Counted from the first letter of the stretch, positions 1-9,957 are shown. The stretch: 64,000 nt of DNA from Sporichthya brevicatena (GCF_039525035.1 NZ_BAAAHE010000002.1:43718-107717), one strand, 5' to 3'. Numbers and translations are program-made. Notes: generated by a model not told the origin, from the letters alone.

Positions 1-1
1 G

Positions 2-1471
2 ATGGCCACGGAGTACGTCAAGATCCGCGAACAGTTCGGTCGGCCGGTCGGCACCTACCAGGCGGTGAAGCACCACGCCGCGAACATGCTCGTCGATGTC
101 GAACTCGCGACGGCTGCGGCCTGGAACGCCGCGCGGTCTCTCCAGGGCATCGACCGGCCCGCCGAACTTGCGGCGGCGATCGCGAGCACGCTGGCGCTGC
201 CGGCGGCTGTCCGGTGCGCACAGGTCAACATCCAACTGCACGGCGGCATCGGTTTCACCTGGGAGCACGACGCTCATCTGTATCTCCGTCGCGCCGCCAC
301 TCTGGTCGCCTTGTTCGGGCCGGCCGAGACGCTGGCGGCGGAGGTCACCCACGCGATGGCTGCCGGCGTCACGCTCCGGACCGACGTGGAACTTCCGCCC
401 GAGGCCGAGCAGATCCGTGAGACGGTTCGGGCGTTCCGTCGCGAGGTGGAGGAGTTGCCGGCCGAACAGCGGCATGACCTCTGCGTCGCTCGCGGGTTCG
501 CCGTGCCGTCCTGGCCGGAGCCCTGGGGACGCGGGGCCGGCCCCGTCGAGCAGATCGTCATCAATCAGGAGCTCGCCGGCCTGGACCGCCACGACTACGA
601 GATTGGAGGTTGGCTGCTCCGGACCATCCTCGCGGCCGGAACCGAGGAGCAGATCCAGCGCTTCCTGCCTCGGGGCTTGTCGCGCGAGGACCGGTGGTGC
701 CAGCTGTTCAGCGAGCCGGGCGCGGGTTCGGACGTCGCCGCTGCCAGCACCCGGGCAGTGCGGACCGCGGGTGGCTGGATTCTCAACGGCCAGAAGGTGT
801 GGACCACCTTCGGCACGGTGGCCGACCGCGGCCTGGCCACGGTCCGGACGGATCCCGACGCACCGAAGCGCAAGGGCATCACGATCATGCTCATCGACAT
901 GCACGCTCCCGGTGTCGATGTCCGCCCGCTGCGTGAAGCCACCGGTGACGCCATGTTCGCCGAAGTGTTCCTCACTGACGTCTTCGTCCCGGATGCCGAC
1001 GTTCTCGGCGCCGTGAACGAGGGCTGGAAGGTCGTGATCTCGGCCCTGGCCAATGAACGGTCCGACATCGGTGGGAGGACCACCGACGGGCCAGTCGCGC
1101 TGCTGGACCTCCACCGCCGGTACGGCGACCAGCCCGGGGCCGCCGCCGGCATCGGGGCGTTGCTGGCGGAGCAGGAAGGCATTGCCCTACTCAACCTCCG
1201 CGTCGCGGAGCGAGCGGTGGCCGGATCTGCCCCCGGTTCCGAGGGCAACGTCTCGAAGTTGCTCTTCACCGAGCACCACCAACGCGTCGCCGATCTCGGA
1301 CTCGCCCTCGCCGGCCCCGAGGCCGCCCTGTCGGACGGGTGCGCCGGGGACATCGCGCACGCCCTGATGTGGACGCGCCTGCTCACGATCGGAGGCGGCA
1401 CGGCCGAGATCGTGCGGAACACCATCGCCGAGCGGATTCTCGGCCTGCCCCGCGACCCGTTGATGGACTGA
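2..1471 (+). CDS. Tandem (fused) acyl-CoA dehydrogenase, 5'-truncated by window edge
   Basis: FAD-dependent alpha,beta-dehydrogenation of an acyl-CoA thioester. The visible 489 residues begin inside the C-terminal domain of one acyl-CoA dehydrogenase (REQFGRPVGTYQAVKH, then HGGIGFTWEHDAH at about residues 79-91). They continue into a second, complete unit with the FAD/substrate motif QLFSEPGAGSD near residue 236 and the closing IGGGTAEIVRN. Two fused units recall mycobacterial FadE34-type enzymes of steroid side-chain oxidation; the substrate here is inference. The ATG at position 2 is probably internal, because the first domain lacks its N-terminal half. The stop codon overlaps the next start (TGATG), so it heads or continues the operon running to 6482. 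Confidence 0.85.
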   Translation: MATEYVKIREQFGRPVGTYQAVKHHAANMLVDVELATAAAWNAARSLQGIDRPAELAAAIASTLALPAAVRCAQVNIQLHGGIGFTWEHDAHLYLRRAATLVALFGPAETLAAEVTHAMAAGVTLRTDVELPPEAEQIRETVRAFRREVEELPAEQRHDLCVARGFAVPSWPEPWGRGAGPVEQIVINQELAGLDRHDYEIGGWLLRTILAAGTEEQIQRFLPRGLSREDRWCQLFSEPGAGSDVAAASTRAVRTAGGWILNGQKVWTTFGTVADRGLATVRTDPDAPKRKGITIMLIDMHAPGVDVRPLREATGDAMFAEVFLTDVFVPDADVLGAVNEGWKVVISALANERSDIGGRTTDGPVALLDLHRRYGDQPGAAAGIGALLAEQEGIALLNLRVAERAVAGSAPGSEGNVSKLLFTEHHQRVADLGLALAGPEAALSDGCAGDIAHALMWTRLLTIGGGTAEIVRNTIAERILGLPRDPLMD

Positions 1472-2427
1472 TGATGACCGCGTTCACCTACGGCGACGGT
1501 GTCGTGGCAGCGCTCGCGCAGATCGCTCTGATTGCCGAGGAATCACCACCCGCAGACGTCGCCGGCTCGCGTGCGTTCTACCGGAAGATGGCGCGCCTGG
1601 GCGGCGCGCCGCCGCACCTGGACGAGGTCCGGGACCACAGCGTCGAGACCCCGGGCGGTCCGCTCGGGCTCCGCGTCTACCGTCCAGGACCTGGGCCCCT
1701 GCCCGCCCTGATCTTTCTTCACGGCGGGTGGTTCTTCCTCGGCGACCTGGAAACCCACGACACCCTCTGTCGGCAACTCGCGGCCGCGGCGCGCTGTGTC
1801 GTCATCGCCGTCGACTACCGGCGGGCACCCGAGCACCCTTGCCCCGCGGCCCCTGACGACTGCTTCGACGCCGCCCGCTGGGTCGTCGATCACGCGAACG
1901 ACCTCGGCGTCGACGCGGCGGCGCTGGCGATCGGCGGCGACAGCGCCGGCGGCGCGCTTGCCCTCGTGACCGCCCGCCGTGCCCGGGACGGCGGCGGACC
2001 CACGTTCTGCGCCCAGCTTCTGTTCTATCCGGTGATCAGCTCCGGTCAGAACAGTGCGTCCTGGCGGGAGTTGCCCGATGCGCCGATCGTCAACGCGGAC
2101 CGGGCCCGGTTCGCCTGGTCGATGTACCTGCCTCCCGGTCATGGTGCGCCACCTGCCGACGTCGCACCGGAGGCGATCCAGGACCTCACCGGTCTGCCGC
2201 CGACGACGGTGATCACGGCCGAGTACGACCCGCTGCGAGCCGAGGCGGAGGAGTTCGGGGCGCGTCTGCGCGACGCGGGCGTCGAGGTGGCGGTGCGACG
2301 CTACCCGGGGATGATCCACGGCTTCGTCGGTCTGGCCGGGGTGATCCCGGCCGGGCGCGAAGCGATCGACGAGGTGGCGACCACGCTACGAGCCGCCTTT
2401 GCCGCAACGACGGGAGCAACGACATGA
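1471..2427 (+). CDS. Alpha/beta hydrolase, hormone-sensitive-lipase-type esterase
   Basis: Predicted carboxylesterase or lactonase of the HSL (family IV) group, 318 aa. The oxyanion motif HGGW is at residues 84-87 and the nucleophile elbow GDSAGG has Ser158. Asp253 (EYDPLR) and His283 (MIHGF) complete a full catalytic triad. I chose the ATG at 1471, which overlaps the upstream TGA; the frame is open further upstream but that part is out-of-frame dehydrogenase sequence. A second ATG follows at 1474. The 4-bp ATGA overlap with the P450 start indicates translational coupling. Between an acyl-CoA dehydrogenase and a P450, it may open an ester or lactone intermediate; that role is inference. Confidence 0.9.
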   Translation: MMTAFTYGDGVVAALAQIALIAEESPPADVAGSRAFYRKMARLGGAPPHLDEVRDHSVETPGGPLGLRVYRPGPGPLPALIFLHGGWFFLGDLETHDTLCRQLAAAARCVVIAVDYRRAPEHPCPAAPDDCFDAARWVVDHANDLGVDAAALAIGGDSAGGALALVTARRARDGGGPTFCAQLLFYPVISSGQNSASWRELPDAPIVNADRARFAWSMYLPPGHGAPPADVAPEAIQDLTGLPPTTVITAEYDPLRAEAEEFGARLRDAGVEVAVRRYPGMIHGFVGLAGVIPAGREAIDEVATTLRAAFAATTGATT

Positions 2428-3695
2428 GGATGCATCAGGATTCGTCTGCGGTCACCGACGAGGACGATCCCTTCGCGGCGTTCGACCTGGCGGTGGGTGT
2501 CGGAAAGGTCCAGAACCCCTACCCGCACTTCGCGCAGATGCGGGAGCAAGCCGCGGTTCACCGCGTGGCGCTGCGGGCGCGCGAGGCGGTCATCGGCGGA
2601 GCGGCCAAAGGCGGCTCACCCGACGCCGAGCTCTACGGTTACACCGTCGTCCGCTATCCCGAAGCGCTGGGTGTGTTGCGGGACGACGCCACCTTCTCCT
2701 CGGCGGGGTATCAGGCGTCGATGGGCGTGATGCTCGGCCACAGCATCGTCAGCATGGACCGACCGGAGCACACCCACTACCGGGGGCTCATCCAACAGGC
2801 GTTCAGCCGGGGCGCCATGCACCGGTGGGAGAGCGAGCTGGTCCGCGAGATCGTGGACCGACTGCTGGACCCGATTGTCGAGGCCGGCGGCGGGGACATC
2901 GTCAAGGCGGTGACCTTCCCCCTCCCCATGCAGGTGATCGGCGGGATGTTCGGCCTTCCCGATGCCGATCTCAACTCCTTCCACCGCGAGGCCATCGCGA
3001 TGGTGAACATGGGACACGACTGGGACCGTGCCCTCCAGGGATCCCGGTGGCTGCACGACTACTTCCTTCAACTCATCCAGCAGCGACGGGCGGAGCCGGG
3101 CGGCGGGGACATCATCAGCGTCCTGATCGCGGCCGAGGAGGACGGCCAACGCCTCGACGACGAGGAGATCATCGCGTTCCTCCGCAACATGCTGCCGGCG
3201 GCCGCCGACACGACCTACCGGGCCACCAGCAATTTGCTCCAGGGGCTGTTGCGCCGGCCGGAACAACTCGAAGCGCTGCGGACGGACCGCTCGCTCATCC
3301 CGAAGGCGATTGAGGAAGGCCTGCGCTGGGAGTCTCCCATCACCGCCATCGCCCGTACCGCGACCAGGGACGTTGAGGTCGGCGGCACCGACATTCCCGC
3401 GGGTTCGATGGTGACCGTCAGCATCGGGGCCGCCAACCACGATCAGGAAAGGTGGGGTCCGACGGCCGAGGACCTCGACATCCGTCGCCCGAGCATGGCG
3501 CACCTCAGCTTCGCGAACGGCCCCCACGTCTGCCTCGGCATCCAGCTGGCGCGGATGGAATCCCGTGTCTTCTTGGAGCGGGTTCTCGACCGGATGCCCC
3601 GCCTGCGGATGGATCCTGACGTCGATCCGGCCCGCAGTGAGATCTCCGGTCTTGTGTTCCGCAGTCCGGCGGAACTCCGGGTGGTCTTCGGGTGA
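2424..3695 (+). CDS. Cytochrome P450
   Basis: Soluble bacterial P450 monooxygenase of 423 aa. The heme-binding loop is FANGPHVCLG with proximal Cys370. The K-helix ExxR lies in EEGLRWESP. The I-helix reads AAADTT, so an Ala replaces the usual Gly but the Asp-Thr proton-relay pair is kept. No ferredoxin is encoded beside it, so electrons must come from elsewhere, possibly the ferredoxin at 47477. The ATG overlaps the previous stop and its own stop overlaps the next GTG. Likely role: hydroxylation of the hydrophobic substrate handled by this operon. The subfamily cannot be fixed by eye. Confidence 0.93.
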   Translation: MRMHQDSSAVTDEDDPFAAFDLAVGVGKVQNPYPHFAQMREQAAVHRVALRAREAVIGGAAKGGSPDAELYGYTVVRYPEALGVLRDDATFSSAGYQASMGVMLGHSIVSMDRPEHTHYRGLIQQAFSRGAMHRWESELVREIVDRLLDPIVEAGGGDIVKAVTFPLPMQVIGGMFGLPDADLNSFHREAIAMVNMGHDWDRALQGSRWLHDYFLQLIQQRRAEPGGGDIISVLIAAEEDGQRLDDEEIIAFLRNMLPAAADTTYRATSNLLQGLLRRPEQLEALRTDRSLIPKAIEEGLRWESPITAIARTATRDVEVGGTDIPAGSMVTVSIGAANHDQERWGPTAEDLDIRRPSMAHLSFANGPHVCLGIQLARMESRVFLERVLDRMPRLRMDPDVDPARSEISGLVFRSPAELRVVFG

Positions 3696-4624
3696 CCCGA
3701 GCGGGGCTCTATTACGACCTGCGCACTGTCACCGCCGCCGACCTGGTCGATCGCTACGCGCTCGCGTTGACTCAGATCGAACGATCGGACCGCGTCGGGT
3801 TCGACCTCGTCCGCCTGCCGGAGCACCACGGATCGGATGATTCCTATCTCCCCGCGTCGCGGGTCTTCGCCGCGGCGGTCGCCGCCCGCACAACCAGGGT
3901 GCGGATCCAGTTGTACGCCGTGCTGCTGCCGCTGCATCACCCCGTCGCGCTGGCGGAGGAGATCGCGGTGCTGGACCTCCTGAGTGCCGGACGCCTGGAG
4001 GTTGTCGGAGCCGCGGGATACCGGCCCAGTGAGTACGAGATGTTCGGCGTCGATTTCACGCGCAGGGGCGAACTGGTCGAGGCCGGTATCGAGGTGCTGC
4101 GACGGGCGTGGACCGGTGAGCCCTTCGAGTTCGGAGGTGCGCACGTGCAGGTGCTTCCCCGGCCCGCCCGGCCCGGTGGTCCTCCGATCCTGCTCGGCGG
4201 GACGTCCCCAGCCGCGGCTCGCCGCGCCGCGCGCTGTGCGGACGGATTCCTCCCCAACGCGGCCGTCTACGACGCCTACCTCGATGCGTGCCGCGCCATG
4301 GGAAAGTCGCCGGGACCACGACCGCCCCGCCAATCCCCGTTCCTCTTCGTCTCCGACCGGCCGGAGCGAACCTCGGCCGCAGTGCAGCCGTACATCGATC
4401 ACGAGGTGCAGACCTACAAGTCCTGGCACGCGGCCATGGACCTCGATCGCGCCGCCGGGCAGTACCGGGTGGTCACGCCGGACGAGGCGATCGAGCTCGC
4501 GCGTCAGGTGGACCTGCTGATGCTGCATCCGATGGTCGGCGGGCTGCCGGCGCAGCTATCGGAAGAGTGCTTCGACGCGTTTCTGCGCCGGGTGTGGCCG
4601 GCAATTCTGGAGGAGCAGCAATGA
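3692..4624 (+). CDS. LLM-class flavin-dependent oxidoreductase
   Basis: Luciferase-like TIM-barrel enzyme of 310 aa using FMNH2 or F420. Family features: LYYDLR at the N terminus, [11 protein letters not shown] near residue 48, the [18 protein letters not shown] segment, and a PPILLGG strand near residue 168. The GTG start at 3692 overlaps the upstream TGA (GTGA); the stop overlaps the following ATG. In actinobacterial catabolic operons such proteins act as monooxygenases or F420-dependent dehydrogenases; which applies here is not visible. A second, longer LLM protein is encoded at 29419-30495. Confidence 0.88.
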   Translation: MTRAGLYYDLRTVTAADLVDRYALALTQIERSDRVGFDLVRLPEHHGSDDSYLPASRVFAAAVAARTTRVRIQLYAVLLPLHHPVALAEEIAVLDLLSAGRLEVVGAAGYRPSEYEMFGVDFTRRGELVEAGIEVLRRAWTGEPFEFGGAHVQVLPRPARPGGPPILLGGTSPAAARRAARCADGFLPNAAVYDAYLDACRAMGKSPGPRPPRQSPFLFVSDRPERTSAAVQPYIDHEVQTYKSWHAAMDLDRAAGQYRVVTPDEAIELARQVDLLMLHPMVGGLPAQLSEECFDAFLRRVWPAILEEQQ

Positions 4625-5748
4625 CGGGACCTCTGAGCGGGCTCCGAGTGGTCGAACTGGGCGGAATCGGGCCGGGCCCGCATGCCGCGATGATGCTCGC
4701 CGACCTCGGTGCGGACGTGGTCCGGATCGAGCGCGGCGACCCGTCCGGCCCCCGCGCCCCGCAGCCGTGGGACGGCGTGCTCCGCGGCCAGCGCCTGGTG
4801 GTCGCGGACCTGAAGAGCGACGCGGGTCGGGAGACGGTCCTCCGCTTCGCCGACGCCGCGGACGTCCTAATCGAGGGGTTCCGCCCCGGAGTGGCGGAAC
4901 GCCTGGGGCTCGGCCCGAACGACATGTCGGCCCGGAACCCCCGGCTCGTCTACGCCCGGATGACCGGGTGGGGGCAGGACGGACCCCTCGCCCAAGCCGC
5001 CGGTCACGACATCAACTACATCGGGCTCACCGGAGGGCTGGACGCGTTCCGGGTCGACGGGGGCCGACCAGTCCCGCCCCTGAATATGTTCGGCGACTAC
5101 GGGGGCGGTTCGGCGTTCTTGGTGGTCGGGGTCATGTCCGCGTTGTGGGAGCGGGAACGGTCCGGGCAGGGCCAGGTGGTCGACGCCGCGATCCTGGATG
5201 GCAGCAGCGTCCTGCTCCAAGCCATCTGGGCACTGCGGGACGGTGGAATGTGGAGCGATCGGCCGGGCACGAATGTGCTCGACACCGGTGCACCGTTCTA
5301 CGACACCTACGTGTGCAAGGACGGCAAATACGTTGCCGTGGGTGCCCTCGAGCCGCAGTTCTTCGCGGCGCTGGTCGAGGGACTCGATCTCGCCGGTGAG
5401 CAGTTGCCCGCTCAGTACGACCCGGCGGGGTGGCCGACGCTGCGTGAGCGCTTCGCCGCCACCTTCGCCACCCGCACGCGCGACGAGTGGGCCGACCTGT
5501 TCGCCGGACGCGACGCCTGCGTCACCCCGGTGCTGACCTTTGCGGAGGTCGCGCACCACCCGCACGTACGGGCGCGCGGTTCCGTGGTCGAGGTCGACGG
5601 CACGACGCAAGCCGCGCCGGCACCGCGGTTCTCCCGATCAAAGGTTTCAGCCCCTCCGGGCCCGCCGCTGGTGACCGAACCGGCGACGATCCTGGCGGAC
5701 TGGCGGCACGACTCAGCTGGCGAGCGGACGAGGAGCAGCACAGCATGA
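4621..5748 (+). CDS. mcr: Alpha-methylacyl-CoA racemase (CaiB/BaiF family)
   Basis: Epimerises 2-methylacyl-CoA thioesters so that a stereospecific acyl-CoA dehydrogenase can act on branched or steroid side chains. The 375-aa protein has the class III CoA-transferase fold (VVRIERGDP near 33-41). Family knowledge places the M. tuberculosis MCR catalytic residues at His126, Asp156 and Glu241. The same spacing occurs here as His129 (AAGHDINYI), Asp159 (MFGDYGGGS) and Glu244 (GALEPQFF), so the assignment as racemase rather than transferase is strong. The ATG at 4621 overlaps the preceding TGA; the long upstream open frame is a shadow of the LLM gene. It supports a branched-chain substrate for the operon. 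Confidence 0.93.
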   Translation: MTGPLSGLRVVELGGIGPGPHAAMMLADLGADVVRIERGDPSGPRAPQPWDGVLRGQRLVVADLKSDAGRETVLRFADAADVLIEGFRPGVAERLGLGPNDMSARNPRLVYARMTGWGQDGPLAQAAGHDINYIGLTGGLDAFRVDGGRPVPPLNMFGDYGGGSAFLVVGVMSALWERERSGQGQVVDAAILDGSSVLLQAIWALRDGGMWSDRPGTNVLDTGAPFYDTYVCKDGKYVAVGALEPQFFAALVEGLDLAGEQLPAQYDPAGWPTLRERFAATFATRTRDEWADLFAGRDACVTPVLTFAEVAHHPHVRARGSVVEVDGTTQAAPAPRFSRSKVSAPPGPPLVTEPATILADWRHDSAGERTRSSTA

Positions 5749-6482
5749 GTGTTCACTTCGACTTCACCGGCCGCGTGGTGCTGATCAGCGGGGGCGGCCG
5801 GGGTATCGGCGCCGCCCTGTCACGCGCGTTCGTCAACGCCGGCGCGACCGTGGCGATCGTCGACCTGTCCCTCCACAACCTCGACTCAGATCTGGCGCAG
5901 GCGAGAAATGTGCGCATGTTCGCCGGCGACGTTGCCAGCGCTGGGGACGTCATCCGGATCGTCGACGCCGTGGTCACCGAGTTCGGTGCCCTCGACGTCC
6001 TCGTCAACAACGCCGGGATTACCCGTGACACCGTCGTGTGGAAGATGTCGGATCAGCAATGGGCGGACGTGCTAGCCGTGCACTTGACCGGGTCGTTCAA
6101 CCTGTCCCGGGCCGCGATCCCGCACATGCGCGCGCGGTCATACGGTCGGATCCTCAACGTCACCTCCTATACCGGACTGCACGGCAACGTCGGTCAGGCG
6201 AACTACGCCGCTGCCAAGGCGGGGCTCATCGGCTTCACCAAGACCGTCGCGAAGGAGGTCGCGCGCTTCGGCATCACGGTCAACGCCATCTCGCCGAATG
6301 CGGCGACGGACATGGTTACGGCCATCCCGGCGGAGAAGTTGGCGGAGCTGACCCGGGCCGTGCCCCAGGGTCGCTTCGCCGAGCCGGCCGAGATGGCCGC
6401 CGCGGTTCAGTTCCTCGCGTCCGAGCAGGCGGGATACATCACCGGTGTCGTCCTCCCCGTCGACGGCGGACTTTCGATGTAA
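5745..6482 (+). CDS. SDR-family oxidoreductase, FabG-like
   Basis: NAD(P)-dependent short-chain dehydrogenase of 245 aa, probably a beta-hydroxyacyl-CoA or alcohol dehydrogenase. The cofactor motif is GGGRGIG at residues 16-22, followed by NNAG. The catalytic Ser sits in VTSYTGLHG and the YxxxK pair in NYAAAKAG. The ATG at 5745 overlaps the racemase stop (ATGA). This is the last gene of the operon; the next 668 bp carry no convincing gene. Confidence 0.92.
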   Translation: MSVHFDFTGRVVLISGGGRGIGAALSRAFVNAGATVAIVDLSLHNLDSDLAQARNVRMFAGDVASAGDVIRIVDAVVTEFGALDVLVNNAGITRDTVVWKMSDQQWADVLAVHLTGSFNLSRAAIPHMRARSYGRILNVTSYTGLHGNVGQANYAAAKAGLIGFTKTVAKEVARFGITVNAISPNAATDMVTAIPAEKLAELTRAVPQGRFAEPAEMAAAVQFLASEQAGYITGVVLPVDGGLSM

Positions 6483-7150
6483 GCATCGGGTCGCGCGACC
6501 CACAGAACGCCATCCGACAGGCGGGGTGGCTTCTGCGGAGCCGGCGAGAAGAGGTTCCGTGAGCCCTAGCGTCGCGGTGACCGAGTGGCTGGAGTGCTCA
6601 TCATCGATCCGCTGACGACGATCATGAGCGTATGACGGGCTGAGTGCCAACTGCGTGCCCTCGCAGAAGGCGGTCCCGTTCGCGGGATTGTCGGGGCGTG
6701 GCGCTCGTTTGGCGGGATCTGACGCTAGGTCAGGCTGGTGGCGTCCGTGATCCTGCTGTCTGGCTGTGCGCGGTAGTTCCCGGCTGTGTAGGGCTAGCCG
6801 TGTCCTATACGTGTCCAAGTCGCGGGTCGCGGCGGGAAACGTGCAGGTCATCGGGGGTTCGGGAGCGTTCTGTAAATCCGTCGCCAGAGCTAGCCAACTA
6901 GTGCGGAACTGAACGACCCGATCCGGCCGCCCTCCGATGCCGCTGTTCCGGGCCTCCGCTGGGCAGCAGCGGAGTCGGGCTCATGCCCAACCCTGCGTTC
7001 GGTGCGGCGCTCTAGTAGCAGTTCTAGTAGCAGTTCGTCTGCGTGCGCGCCGATCCGTGGGCGTCCGGGTGGTGCGCTGGCCAGCACTAGCGGACCTCGA
7101 TGGACGGCTATGGACGGGGAGCGGCGACCTTGCACCTCGCTGCGAGGGGC
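6483..7150. other. 668-bp gene-poor stretch between catabolic operon and integrase
   Basis: No open frame here shows a recognisable family or a good ribosome site. It contains a short direct repeat CGTGTCC-N4-CGTGTCC near 6799-6816 and a perfect tandem 12-bp repeat at 7012-7035. I looked for a copy of the tRNA-Arg 3' end (which would mark the distal attachment site) and saw none. It may be remnant sequence of the integrated element. Confidence 0.5.
7012..7035. repeat. Tandem 12-bp direct repeat
   Basis: CTAGTAGCAGTT occurs twice back to back, about 115 bp beyond the 3' end of the first integrase. It is a candidate recombinase or accessory-protein site, but only the repeat itself is seen. Confidence 0.6.
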
Positions 7151-8272
7151 TCATGTCCCGCGACGCCCGCGCGTGCGTCGGAACGCTTCAAGCGCGCGGT
7201 CGTCGGCGTCGGGCAGGGTGTGCAGGTATTTCTGGGTCGTCTGAATCTGGCTATGGCCCATCCGCTCCATAACGGTCTTGAGGTCCGCGCCGCCGGCGAG
7301 GAGCCAGGACGCGTGCGCGTGGCGGAGATCGTGCATTCGGACGTGGTGACCAAGTTGCGCTTCCTCCAGCGCGGGTAGCCAGACCCTGGTGCGGAACGTA
7401 TTGCGCGATACAGGGTTGCCGCCGGCCATTTCGGTCGACGGGAAGAGTAGGTGATCACGGTCGATGCCGAGATGCTTGATCCTGGCGGCGAGTACATCGA
7501 GCAGGTCTTGGCTGACTCTGATTGTGCGAGGTTCGTCGTCCTTGGGGTAGGGCTTGACGATCATGCGTTCGCCGGTGGGGGAGGTCTTCTTCGACACCTC
7601 GACGATGGTCTCCTCAACGGTCAGGGTTCGTCGGAGGAAGTCGAGGTGTCGGGGGCGGAGAGCAACGAGTTCGCCCCACCGCAGGCCGGTCTCGATCGCG
7701 GTGAGGACGAGCGGTTGCCATCGTGCAGGGACCGCGGAGAGCAGATGCTCGAACTCCTCCGGGGTGACCGTGGGCATCCTGCGGGCGACAACCTTGGGCA
7801 GCTCGGTCTCGGAGCACGGGTTGAACGAGATGATTCGGTCTCGGACGGCCCGCTTGAAGATGCTGTGCAGCATGACGTGGTACTTCACCACGCTACGGGG
7901 TGACAACCCGTCAGCTACGGCTTTGGTGACCCAGCCCTGCACAGTGGAGGGCAGGATCTTCGCCATCGGCAGGTCGCCGAAGTAGGGCAGGAAGTGCTTG
8001 TCCAGGTACGAGCGGTAGCCCGCCTTGGTGCTGACCTCCAGGTGCCGGCTCGGCCACCAGGTCTGTTCCACGTAGTTGCGGAAGGTGACCTTGCCCGCCG
8101 TGCGGTCGTACCAGGCGCCCGATTCGACACTGCTCTCTGCGCGTCGGGCAGCCGCACGGGCGTCGCGTTCCGAGCGGAAGGTGCCCGCCGAACGTTTCCG
8201 TCCGGTGGGGTCGCGATAGATGGCTTGGAAGCGCGGGCCGCTGTCGCTCCGCCGCTTCATCACCCACGGCAT
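7151..8272 (-). CDS. Tyrosine recombinase / phage-type integrase (int1)
   Basis: Site-specific recombinase of 373 aa. An N-terminal AP2-like arm-binding segment (about residues 8-50) is followed by a SAM-like core-binding domain (about 63-160) and the catalytic domain. The catalytic set is complete: Arg198 (TGLRWGEL), His314 and Arg317 (HDLRHAH), His340 (MGHSQ) and Tyr349 (QKYLH). I prefer the ATG at 8272, preceded by GAGGGGGG, over an open-frame start at 8314. Three phased GTAGGCA repeats lie just upstream. It is downstream of and co-oriented with a second integrase, so two independent integration modules, or one element with two recombinases, are possible. Confidence 0.93.
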   Translation of the reverse strand: MPWVMKRRSDSGPRFQAIYRDPTGRKRSAGTFRSERDARAAARRAESSVESGAWYDRTAGKVTFRNYVEQTWWPSRHLEVSTKAGYRSYLDKHFLPYFGDLPMAKILPSTVQGWVTKAVADGLSPRSVVKYHVMLHSIFKRAVRDRIISFNPCSETELPKVVARRMPTVTPEEFEHLLSAVPARWQPLVLTAIETGLRWGELVALRPRHLDFLRRTLTVEETIVEVSKKTSPTGERMIVKPYPKDDEPRTIRVSQDLLDVLAARIKHLGIDRDHLLFPSTEMAGGNPVSRNTFRTRVWLPALEEAQLGHHVRMHDLRHAHASWLLAGGADLKTVMERMGHSQIQTTQKYLHTLPDADDRALEAFRRTRGRRGT

Positions 8273-8295
8273 GCCCACACCCCCCTCGCGCCGGT

Positions 8296-8323
8296 GTAGG
8301 CAGAATGTAGGCAAACGTAGGCA
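8296..8323. promoter_or_regulatory. Three helically phased GTAGGCA repeats upstream of int1
   Basis: GTAGGCA begins at 8296, 8307 and 8317, spacings of 11 and 10 bp, so all copies face one side of the helix. The array is 24-51 bp upstream of the int1 start. This fits an operator or recombinase arm sites; the binding protein is unknown. Confidence 0.55.
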
Positions 8324-8434
8324 GACTCAAACGGATCTCGGCGGACTCGGGCGGACGGCGAATATGCCCCTGACCTGCATGGATAGCTGACTTTTATGCT
8401 GAGCTGTGTGCGCGATCAGCGCCAGAAACTCGGC

Positions 8435-9916
8435 TCACAACCCAGAGGTCGGGACCCTTCCCTGGTCCGATGTGCCAGGCGAAAATGACGTGGCATCAGG
8501 TCTCGTCCGAGGCTCCTCGGTGGCAAGAACCACCGCCCTCCGGCCTCGCTCTGCGGACAGCAGACCCTCGTCTTTGAGCATGGCGATGGCTCGTGCGACC
8601 GTGTTTGGTGCCATGTTGTGCTCGGCCGCCAACTCGGCGAGGGTCGGCAGCTGAGTACCGGCCGGCAGGGCGCCAGACAGAATCGAGTTTCGAAGGTCCG
8701 CGGCGAGTTGCTCGTACGGTGACTGCGGTCGGCGGAGCGCGGGCTCGGGTCGCGGAATCAGAGCCGCGATTTTCTCCGCCGCCCGACGGTCCGCGTCGGC
8801 GCTCCACCCGGCGTAGGTCCGCAACGTGGTGGTGCCGCCGCTGCCATGGCCGAGCCGACCGGCGACGGTACGCACGTCCACGTTGGCGGCGATCAGTTCG
8901 GTGGCGGAGTAATGCCGAAGCGAGTGAAGTCGGGTGCTGCGCAGCCCCAGCTTTCGGGCGAGCTTGCGGTATCGCTGGGTGACACTCGAGGGCGTGAGCG
9001 GCGAGCTCCCGTCGGGGGCGCGGGAGAAGACGAAGGAGTCGCGGGACCACGCGACACCGATCGACGCGCACGCAGCCTGCCGGCGCGCGCGAAGGTCCTG
9101 CAGTTGTTCGATCGAGTTCTGATCCAGCGCGACTCGACGCGTCTGGTTCGTCTTCGTCCGCTTCTCGACGTTTCCCCAATGGCTTCGTTCGATCGTGATG
9201 AGGCCGTCGTCCAGGTTGATGTCGGTCCATCGCAGGGCGCAGAGCTCTCCACGGCGCCAGCCCAGCAGCATGGTCAGGAACAGCAGGAGCGCCCAATCCG
9301 GGTCCCGCGACGCTTCGGCGAGTAGCGCTCGGGCCTCCTCGGCGGACGGGGGGTCCGGTTCGTTCCGGTGGAAGGCGGGCGGCTCGGCCAGCTCTGCCTC
9401 GTTGATGGACAGGAACTTCCAGCGCACGGCGCGGTCGAGGACGGAGCGGATGATGAAGTGCACCTTGCGGACGGTGTTGGGAGCCAAAGGCTCGCACGTG
9501 TGACCGGCCTGTGGTCGGTCGCTGCACAGGGAGCGGCACCTCAGAAGGCGCGAGTACAGGATCTCCAGCCCCTCGGCGGTGATCTTGTGCACCGGCTTCT
9601 TGCCGAGCGTCGGCAAGATGTAGAGCCGGATCAGCTGTTCGTTCCGCTCCCGGGTGCTGGCCTCGTGGCGGACCACTCCGAGCCATTGGTCGATCGCCTG
9701 CGCCATGGTGATCGCCGCCCGGGGCTGGCGTCGCTCATGGAGCTGGTTGAGCAGACGAGCCAGCTCTGCCTTCGCTTCGGGCTTGGTGCGGGCTGTCGCC
9801 CGCAGGTACATCTGCCGACCGGTCAGGGCGTCGCGGCCGGCGTAGACGCGCACGCGATACCGGCCTGAGGGGAGCAGCTCAATGCTCCCCTCCGCACGCC
9901 CCCGGACCACTGCCAC
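8435..9916 (-). CDS. Tyrosine recombinase fused to C-terminal GntR winged helix (int2)
   Basis: Integrase of 493 aa with an extra DNA-binding domain. An arm-binding segment (about 5-45) and SAM-like core-binding domain (about 70-165) precede the catalytic domain with Arg221 (GWRRGEL), His331/Arg334 (HSLRHYS), His357 (RLGHG) and Tyr368. A Cys-rich insertion (Cys127, Cys131, Cys141) might bind metal. After residue 398 comes a GntR-type winged helix: [10 protein letters not shown], then [20 protein letters not shown] and a recognition-like segment to about 466. The open frame begins at a GTG at 9916; a second GTG at 9910 has AGAGG 5 bp upstream and may be the true start. It lies 92 bp from the tRNA-Arg 3' end, the usual place for an integrase that uses the tRNA as attB. 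Confidence 0.92.
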   Translation of the reverse strand: MAVVRGRAEGSIELLPSGRYRVRVYAGRDALTGRQMYLRATARTKPEAKAELARLLNQLHERRQPRAAITMAQAIDQWLGVVRHEASTRERNEQLIRLYILPTLGKKPVHKITAEGLEILYSRLLRCRSLCSDRPQAGHTCEPLAPNTVRKVHFIIRSVLDRAVRWKFLSINEAELAEPPAFHRNEPDPPSAEEARALLAEASRDPDWALLLFLTMLLGWRRGELCALRWTDINLDDGLITIERSHWGNVEKRTKTNQTRRVALDQNSIEQLQDLRARRQAACASIGVAWSRDSFVFSRAPDGSSPLTPSSVTQRYRKLARKLGLRSTRLHSLRHYSATELIAANVDVRTVAGRLGHGSGGTTTLRTYAGWSADADRRAAEKIAALIPRPEPALRRPQSPYEQLAADLRNSILSGALPAGTQLPTLAELAAEHNMAPNTVARAIAMLKDEGLLSAERGRRAVVLATEEPRTRPDATSFSPGTSDQGRVPTSGL

Positions 9917-9934
9917 CTCTGCAGGTTACGACAG

Positions 9935-9957
9935 TTCATGCCACGTTTCATGCCACG
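9935..9957. promoter_or_regulatory. Direct repeat TTCATGCCACG x2 upstream of int2
   Basis: TTCATGCCACG occurs at 9935-9945 and 9947-9957 with a 12-bp period, between the int2 start and the tRNA-Arg gene. It is positioned for autoregulation (for instance by the fused GntR domain) or as recombinase arm sites. Function is inferred from position only. Confidence 0.5.

Noticed and set aside
6483..7150. Copy of the tRNA-Arg 3' end as the distal attachment site
   Set aside because: Searched by eye for GGCAGATTCGAA-like sequence in this stretch and found none; only short unrelated repeats occur.
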